The notes under the pieces were generated by a model. That model made no database searches. It saw nothing but the letters and a program-made list of their open reading frames with translations, and was not told the DNA's origin. A DNA stretch of 64,000 nucleotides, taken from the NCBI GenBank assembly GCA_964539825.1, contig CAZIKF010000003.1, positions 1-64,000 on the forward strand. Direction: 5' to 3'. The translations under genes were made by a program, and so were the position numbers. This DNA is from CAZIKF01 sp964539825. Its GTDB lineage: Bacteria; Muiribacteriota; UBA6191. Positions 60,785 through 64,000 of this stretch are shown piece by piece; within the stretch, counting starts at the first letter, position 1; the number at the start of each line of letters is the position of its first letter.

Positions 60785-61678
60785 ATGAATGAGTTCAAGG
60801 AGAGATTCTCCCAACATGTGAATCAGCTGCAGGAAGATTTTCTCCGCGCTCTTGTAGGGCTGGACCCTCAGGCTGAGATTGTTCGTGATTGTTGGCAGAG
60901 AAAGGATTCAGAAGGAAAGCCCGGAGGAGGTGGGGATACAAGGGTATTGCAGGGAGAGGTTATTGAAAAAGCAGGAGTGAATGTTTCCCTGGTATACGGG
61001 GCGATGGAGCAGGATTTCGCCAGAGAACTGGGTTCGGAGCAAAACGAGATGTGGGCTACGGGTATCTCTGTGATCGTACATCCGAGGAATCCTCGAATTC
61101 CCTCCTTTCACGCGAATTTTCGGTTGATCGAACTGGGATCAAGATCCTGGTTTGGAGGTGGTGCTGATCTTACGCCCTACTATCCCCATGAAGAGGATTT
61201 CTTGGCTTTCCATCGTCACTGGAGTGAGGCTTGTTCTCCCTATGGTAACTACCCTGAGATGAAATCAAAGTGCGATCAATACTTTGTGAATGTACATAGA
61301 GGTGGTGAAATGAGAGGGGTTGGAGGGATTTTTTTTGATCGCTTTCGCACTGAGAATATCCACAAAGATCTTAAGATGGCTCTTGAGCTCTCAGCGGCGT
61401 TTCCAGGTTCTTATCTACCCATTGTCTCTAGAAGAAAGGATGAAACAGCGACACTTGAGGATGAGGAATTTCAGCTTATGAGAAGAGGCAGGTATGCCGA
61501 ATTCAACCTTCTGCATGATCGCGGCACTGCTTTTGGTTTGCGTACTGGCGGAAGAGTGGAGTCCATTCTGGTTTCCATGCCTCCCCGGTGCACTTTTCCC
61601 TATAAATACAAGGCGTGCACAGGCTCAGCTCAAGAGAAGATGCTAAAGTATTATTGGCCCAGAGACTGGGATTTATAG
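60785..61678 (+). CDS. hemF: Oxygen-dependent coproporphyrinogen III oxidase HemF
   Basis: Converts coproporphyrinogen III to protoporphyrinogen IX with O2 in haem synthesis. Seen: GGGGDTRVLQGEVIEKAGVN (47-66), SFHANFRLIELGSRSWFGGG (107-126) with ADLTPYY, CDQYFVNVHRGGEMRGVGGI (163-182), and GRYAEFNLLHDRGTAFGLRT, then GGRVESILVSMPP at the C-terminus. The length of 297 is normal. As this is the aerobic enzyme, the host makes haem in the presence of oxygen. The spacer in front contains AGGAAAAGAATT before the ATG. Confidence 0.96.
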   Translation: MNEFKERFSQHVNQLQEDFLRALVGLDPQAEIVRDCWQRKDSEGKPGGGGDTRVLQGEVIEKAGVNVSLVYGAMEQDFARELGSEQNEMWATGISVIVHPRNPRIPSFHANFRLIELGSRSWFGGGADLTPYYPHEEDFLAFHRHWSEACSPYGNYPEMKSKCDQYFVNVHRGGEMRGVGGIFFDRFRTENIHKDLKMALELSAAFPGSYLPIVSRRKDETATLEDEEFQLMRRGRYAEFNLLHDRGTAFGLRTGGRVESILVSMPPRCTFPYKYKACTGSAQEKMLKYYWPRDWDL

Positions 61679-61692
61679 GCTCTGACGGGCTA

Positions 61693-62430
61693 CTAGCCAG
61701 TGATCCTCTTGCGCAGTTGCAGTGCCATGTTCGATTTTCTCATCTTTAGGTTTAAGAATTCCACAGAGGCGGAAAAGGCCATGGCGAAGTAGATGTATCC
61801 TTTGGGAATATGAAATTCCAATCCTTCACCAATCAAGGAAACTCCCACCATCAGTAGGAAGGAAAGTGCCAGAATCTTAAAGGTCGGGTGCTCCTCCACA
61901 AAGTCTCCGATAGGTTTAGCTCCAACCATCATGATTCCTACAGCAATGACAACGGCAAGGACCATAACCTGTAAATGTTTTGCCATTCCCACGGCTGTAA
62001 TCACAGAGTCCAGGGAAAAGACGATATCGATCACAGCAATTTGTATGAGTACTCCTGAAAAAGAAGCCTTTTCAGGTTCTTTGTCTTGATCTAGTGCCCC
62101 TTCCAGGCTGTGGTGAATTTCATGGGTGGATTTCCAAAGTAAAAAAAGTCCTCCTGAAATGAGGATTAAGTCACGACCAGAGAATTCATGTCCTCCAAGC
62201 GAGAATAGATTAGTGGTAAGACCCATGACCCAGCTAATCGAGATAAGCAAGAGAATTCGGGCAATCATGGCCAGAGAAAGCCCAATTTTGCGAGCTTTTT
62301 CCCTTAAGTTCTCAGGCAGGCGGCCGACTAGAATGGAGATAAAAATAATGTTATCGATTCCGAGTACGATTTCCAGGATTGTGAGAGTGAGTAGTGCAAT
62401 CCAGGCTGAGGGTTCTACGATCCATTCCAT
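61693..62430 (-). CDS. TerC-family membrane protein
   Basis: A 245-residue integral membrane protein of the TerC/YgdQ family, with about seven helices. The start AWIALLTLTILEIVLGIDNI contains the conserved acidic residues (E and D in EIVLGIDN) thought to coordinate metal, repeated in the second half as IAVIDIVFSLDSVITAVGMA. Members act in manganese or tellurite handling or insert metal into exported enzymes. Which applies here is unknown. Convergent with hemF (14 bases apart) and divergent from the acyltransferase fusion. Confidence 0.88.
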   Translation of the reverse strand: MEWIVEPSAWIALLTLTILEIVLGIDNIIFISILVGRLPENLREKARKIGLSLAMIARILLLISISWVMGLTTNLFSLGGHEFSGRDLILISGGLFLLWKSTHEIHHSLEGALDQDKEPEKASFSGVLIQIAVIDIVFSLDSVITAVGMAKHLQVMVLAVVIAVGIMMVGAKPIGDFVEEHPTFKILALSFLLMVGVSLIGEGLEFHIPKGYIYFAMAFSASVEFLNLKMRKSNMALQLRKRITG

Positions 62431-62533
62431 GAGTTAGTTCCTTTCACCATGATTAAGAGTATCTTTTAGAGCCTGTGTCTGGCATTGGAGATTCTAACCA
62501 TATAACATAGGGGACACAATTCGGGTGGATTCC

Positions 62534-64000
62534 ATGAAGAATCAAGAGAAGGGTGGTTCAATGGCTGGGCAAGAAGAACCCAATCCATTATTGGGAAAAA
62601 TAGGATCATTTCTGATCCGGGTATTAGTCAAACTTCGATATCGGGTCAACATTCGGGGCCTGGATCGATTACAGGGTGATTCTGGGTTTCTCTTTCTTCC
62701 GAACCATCCCTGCCATTTTGATCCCATTATCATGACCTCACATCTCTGGGACCGGTTTCAACCCCGACCCATGGCGATAGATTATTGTTTTTGGACCCCG
62801 GTGATGAGCAAAATTCTGAAGTATGTAAAAGGGTTTCCTGTACCTAATTTTCATGAAGGGTTCAGCCAGATCAAAATGCGGCGAATGGAGCGCGTTCTTG
62901 AGGAGGTCGGCGAATCACTTGAAAATGGGGCTAATATCGTTATTTATCCCTCTGGAAACCTGATGCGCTCGAACCAGGACAAAATGGGAGGGGTTTCGGG
63001 GGTACATACCCTGGTACAGCGCCATAAAGACATGAAAATAGTACTCGTCCGTATCCGGGGGTTATGGGGAAGTATCGGAGGCACGGCATATAGTGCTGGA
63101 GTTAGTCCCAAGCCGATGCCGCTCATGAAACGCTGTATTAAGATTTTACTCAAGAACCTGATTTTCTTCACGCCCCGCAGAAAGGTAGACATAGAATTTG
63201 TGACTGCCCCGGAGGATTTTCCCTGGAACGCTGAAAAAATGGAGTTTAACCAGTGGCTGGATAACTGGTATTACGCTCCCGGCTACGAAGAACTCACCAG
63301 GGTGTCCCTTTGCCGATGGTGGACAGAGTATCCGCAAGAGGTGGAAAAGATAGAGGAGAAGATTGATCTTTCGAGTGTTTCTGAAGAAATCAGAGCAGCG
63401 GTTATCGCACAATGTGCCCTGGTAAGTAATATGAAGCCCGAAGAAATCGGTGCAGATCAGAATCTTTCCAACGACCTTGGATTAGATTCTCTGGACATAT
63501 CTAACCTGCTGATCTGGCTAGATGAGCAGTTTGCGGCACAAGATGTCTCCCTTCCCGAACTGGTGAGTGTGGGTTCAGTCATGGAGATAGCTGCGTCCAG
63601 GGGAGGGAAACCCCGCGAAGAGGTATCGTTAAAAGTCATGCCTGGTTGGGAGGAGCTATCCTCAAAGCCCTACCCGGGAAAACCAAAAGGAGCCACCATA
63701 CAGGAGGCGTTTTTGGAATCTTGTGACAAGATGGATGGCTGGCTTGCCATGGCGGATGATGTTAGTGGAATCACCTCCTGGAAAAAACTGAAAATGGGGG
63801 CTGTGCTCTTATCAAGAACCATCAGGGAAATGCCGGGAGACCGCATCGGTATCATGCTGCCGGCTTCGGTGGGAGCGACCATTATCACCATGGCAACTCT
63901 GCTTGCCCGTAAGACACCGGTGATGGTGAACTGGACCCTCGGCCCCAAAAATCTGGAACATATTCGGGAGTTAACCGGCATTGAGGTGGTCCTTACCTCC
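62534..64000 (+). CDS. Acyltransferase-ACP-AMP-ligase fusion, cut by window end
   Basis: The frame is open from the ATG at 62534 to the last base (489 codons). Residues 35-220 are a PlsC-type acyltransferase, with FLPNHPCHFDPIIM carrying the NHxxxxD active-site motif and ANIVIYPSGNL in place of the usual FPEG block. Residues about 285-350 are an acyl-carrier-protein domain with phosphopantetheine site DLGLDSLD. From about 385 the sequence resembles the start of an AMP-forming acyl-ACP synthetase (GDRIGIMLPASVGATIITMA, VNWTLGPKNLEHI). Aas-type proteins have acyltransferase and synthetase without an internal ACP, so this is a three-module fusion. A second ATG at 62561 is an alternative start. 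Confidence 0.85.
   Translation, partial: MKNQEKGGSMAGQEEPNPLLGKIGSFLIRVLVKLRYRVNIRGLDRLQGDSGFLFLPNHPCHFDPIIMTSHLWDRFQPRPMAIDYCFWTPVMSKILKYVKGFPVPNFHEGFSQIKMRRMERVLEEVGESLENGANIVIYPSGNLMRSNQDKMGGVSGVHTLVQRHKDMKIVLVRIRGLWGSIGGTAYSAGVSPKPMPLMKRCIKILLKNLIFFTPRRKVDIEFVTAPEDFPWNAEKMEFNQWLDNWYYAPGYEELTRVSLCRWWTEYPQEVEKIEEKIDLSSVSEEIRAAVIAQCALVSNMKPEEIGADQNLSNDLGLDSLDISNLLIWLDEQFAAQDVSLPELVSVGSVMEIAASRGGKPREEVSLKVMPGWEELSSKPYPGKPKGATIQEAFLESCDKMDGWLAMADDVSGITSWKKLKMGAVLLSRTIREMPGDRIGIMLPASVGATIITMATLLARKTPVMVNWTLGPKNLEHIRELTGIEVVLTS

Overview
The window comes from a Gram-negative, flagellated, oxygen-using heterotroph. The evidence is TamB, LspA and Lgt, several predicted outer-membrane beta-barrels ending in Phe, FliS, FliD and a Maf-type flagellin glycosylation protein, and the oxygen-dependent HemF. 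The Lgt variant with a GCFxxGCC signature and the HtpG sequence look more like deltaproteobacterial, spirochaete or deep-branching proteobacterial homologues than Enterobacteria, but the phylum cannot be fixed from this sequence. Two runs of exactly 100 N (34936-35035 and 46665-46764) are scaffold gaps, so the window is probably from a draft or metagenome assembly, and both gaps fall inside tandem repeats.

Region by region: 0.1-1.6 kb holds an LbtU-like siderophore porin. 2-9.8 kb is one co-directional run: a giant TPR protein, lspA, lgt, an RluA-type pseudouridine synthase, ftsY and a RsmI-like methyltransferase, with short gaps or overlaps after the TPR gene. 9.9-16.5 kb is a leftward flagellar operon, fliD - unknown - maf - fliS - GNAT, with a near-consensus sigma-28 promoter before fliD. 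16.8-22 kb holds secreted or membrane proteins: a repeat-bearing helical protein, a stand-alone Cache-like sensor and a GH-A-like glycosidase. 22.1-24.5 kb is a Fur-boxed feoAB operon. 24.5-32.5 kb holds a putative barrel protein, a lectin-fold/TPR-peptidase pair and tamB. 32.8-35.2 kb holds htpG, tRNA-Asn and an odd array of tRNA remnants alternating with terminators. 35.2-44.2 kb is mixed housekeeping and accessory genes: YdjM-like, GNAT, methyltransferase, CDF, VOC, MFS, msrA, lipase, zinc ribbon and P-loop. 44.6-54.5 kb is a giant cadherin-like/DUF11 surface protein with a C-terminal barrel, broken by one in-frame TAA and one gap. 54.6-64 kb holds acuI-like and 2-hydroxyacid dehydrogenase genes, two tandem TPR-glycosyltransferase paralogues, hemF, terC and a truncated acyltransferase-ACP-AMP-ligase fusion.

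The least ordinary signals are non-coding: a 162-bp imperfect palindrome directly after tamB, a run of five closely spaced hairpins between msrA and a lipase gene, a 14-bp inverted repeat before the giant adhesin, and the tRNA-Asn remnant/terminator array around a gap. Among proteins, the enlarged FliD (four hook-IN-like inserts), the long Pro/Ala tail on FliS and the unrecognised 207-residue protein encoded between fliD and maf stand out as a modified flagellar cap and chaperone module. No CRISPR array, integrase, transposase or recognisable defence system was seen.
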